Shown here piece by piece: positions 63,171 through 64,000 of a stretch of 64,000 nt of DNA. A program made the position numbers and the translations under genes. Every line of letters starts with the position of its first letter. Position 1 is the stretch's first letter. Origin of the DNA: Serratia rhizosphaerae. Lineage in GTDB: Bacteria > Pseudomonadota > Gammaproteobacteria > Enterobacterales > Enterobacteriaceae. The stretch is from NCBI RefSeq assembly GCF_009817885.1, contig NZ_CP041764.1:2852001-2916000 (forward strand). The letters are read 5' to 3'. The notes under the pieces are model-generated. The model worked only from the letters and a program-made list of their open reading frames with translations. It made no database searches and was not told where the DNA came from.

Positions 63171-64000
63171 CTATAGGGGGAAACGCGAGAGAAGCAGCTC
63201 TAGGCGCTGGCGGATATCGATATCCAGGAGCGTGGGCCGATCGTAGAGATCGCCGCCGGCCAGCTTATCCGCCACCATCACATCATGCCTGTCGCCCATC
63301 AGGCCGTTAATCGCGGCCAGGAAACGCGAGATTTGCCGCGCCTCACGGTTGTCGGGAGCGATGGAGCGCAGCGTGTCGTAAAAAGAGACCTGCCGGCTGA
63401 TTATTTTCCGCACCTCGTGAAACTGTTTGCCGGTGAGTTGCGGGTTGGCGATTAGCGTTCGCAGTAAACCTATTTGCGTCTGGCGATAGGCGATAAAGTC
63501 GCGCTCGCTCGTTAGATGAATATGGCGCAGCGCATAGCGCACGTACGACCAAACAGGCCTGCTGAGCAGCACCCGCAGCAGATTGCCGTAAATCTGCAAA
63601 CTCTTCTGATTGCCGTTGCGAAATGCGTCCTGAAAATGGCCGAGCACCGCGGTAGTTGTGTGGAACAGGCGGTTGGCGCGATGTTGTCCGTCGTAAAGCT
63701 GTTGGGCGAAGCGAAAATGCTTATAGCGTGCACGAATATATTTGTAGCGCATGCCGGTGGCCGCCGCCAATTGCGGATCCTGCAGAAAGCCGTTCACCAG
63801 CTTCAGCAACTCTTGGCGGGAAAAGCCGTCTTCCCAAAATTGCAGACACAGCGCATAGTTGTCGCGAATGCTCTCTAGGGAACAGTGCCAGTCAATACGT
63901 TGCGGCAGGCTGATATTCGCCTCAACCAGATCGTCCTCTTCCACCGCGACAAATAGCGCCTGGATGGTTTCAGCGGGGAACTTTTTCCAATTATTGCTTG
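63171..64000 (-). CDS. Unknown helical protein, 5' end beyond the window
   Basis: At least 276 codons. The frame is open to the window edge, with GTG at 63944 a possible but unproven start. Strongly helical and basic, with KQFHEVRKIISRQVSFYDTL and AINGLMGDRHDVMVADKL, which weakly recall CHAD-type polyphosphate/phosphate-binding helices. I do not recognise the family with confidence. Ends 14 bp before ytfJ-like start, so it is the first visible gene of that operon. Confidence 0.6.
   Translation of the reverse strand, partial: SNNWKKFPAETIQALFVAVEEDDLVEANISLPQRIDWHCSLESIRDNYALCLQFWEDGFSRQELLKLVNGFLQDPQLAAATGMRYKYIRARYKHFRFAQQLYDGQHRANRLFHTTTAVLGHFQDAFRNGNQKSLQIYGNLLRVLLSRPVWSYVRYALRHIHLTSERDFIAYRQTQIGLLRTLIANPQLTGKQFHEVRKIISRQVSFYDTLRSIAPDNREARQISRFLAAINGLMGDRHDVMVADKLAGGDLYDRPTLLDIDIRQRLELLLSRFPL

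Noticed and set aside
1..64000. CRISPR arrays, tRNA/rRNA genes, insertion sequences
   Set aside because: No regularly spaced repeats, cloverleaf-like stretches or transposase frames were seen on either strand.

Overview
The window reads as chromosome of a fairly GC-rich (roughly 58% by eye) Enterobacterales bacterium. Close homologues of enterobacterial YdhP, YjdM, ProP and YtfJ, ribbon and MocR regulators typical of that order, and an intrinsic-looking AadA-type nucleotidyltransferase fit Serratia/Yersiniaceae or a related plant-associated genus. The genus cannot be fixed from this sequence. There are no rRNA or tRNA genes, no CRISPR array and no intact insertion sequence.

The most striking region is 363-4428. 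It holds a cassette of Cys-poor, Gly/Gln-rich harpin-like proteins and a harpin-like lytic transglycosylase. Three matches to the HrpL 'hrp box' (GGAACC-N15/16-CCACNNA) precede the transcription units: 363-390 (+), 3357-3385 (-) and 4400-4428 (-). The two arms converge on a terminator at 2385-2422. These look like type III secretion substrates or helpers, although no secretion apparatus lies in the window.

4.5-20.7 kb is ordinary accessory chromosome: regulators paired with oxidoreductases, four MFS/SulP transporters, a truncated quinone oxidoreductase with an in-frame stop, an AadA-like gene and ProP. 21.2-24.4 kb is a bufferin (copper-handling modified peptide) operon, bufA1-bufB-bufC-doxX, facing an ECF sigma factor and a small zinc-binding anti-sigma factor.

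24.7-38.9 kb is a large sugar or polyol catabolic island. It has two SDR dehydrogenases, a polyol MFS permease, an FGGY kinase, a SorC-type regulator, a split transketolase, two DeoR-type regulators and an Rbs-like ABC importer with a DUF2291 lipoprotein. A 17-bp palindromic element is repeated in front of both divergent arms, and there is a near-consensus CRP site. 39.1-46 kb holds an HTH regulator translationally coupled to a VUT-family transporter, an isolated vWA protein, and a LysR / binding-protein / tricarboxylate-type MFS group.

46.4-54.8 kb is a pentonate (non-phosphorylating, Weimberg-type) pathway: LysR, FAH-family dehydratase, MFS, IlvD/EDD dehydratase, 2-oxoglutarate semialdehyde dehydrogenase and an APC permease. 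54.8-59.4 kb holds an NCS1 permease, a PAS/LuxR regulator, a GNAT enzyme and a hydrolase/TetR pair. The right end is an AT-rich glycosyltransferase beside an unusual operon: unknown gene - ytfJ-like - lptF-like - lptG-like. The Lpt pair is divergent from the standard enterobacterial LptFG and probably a second, accessory copy.
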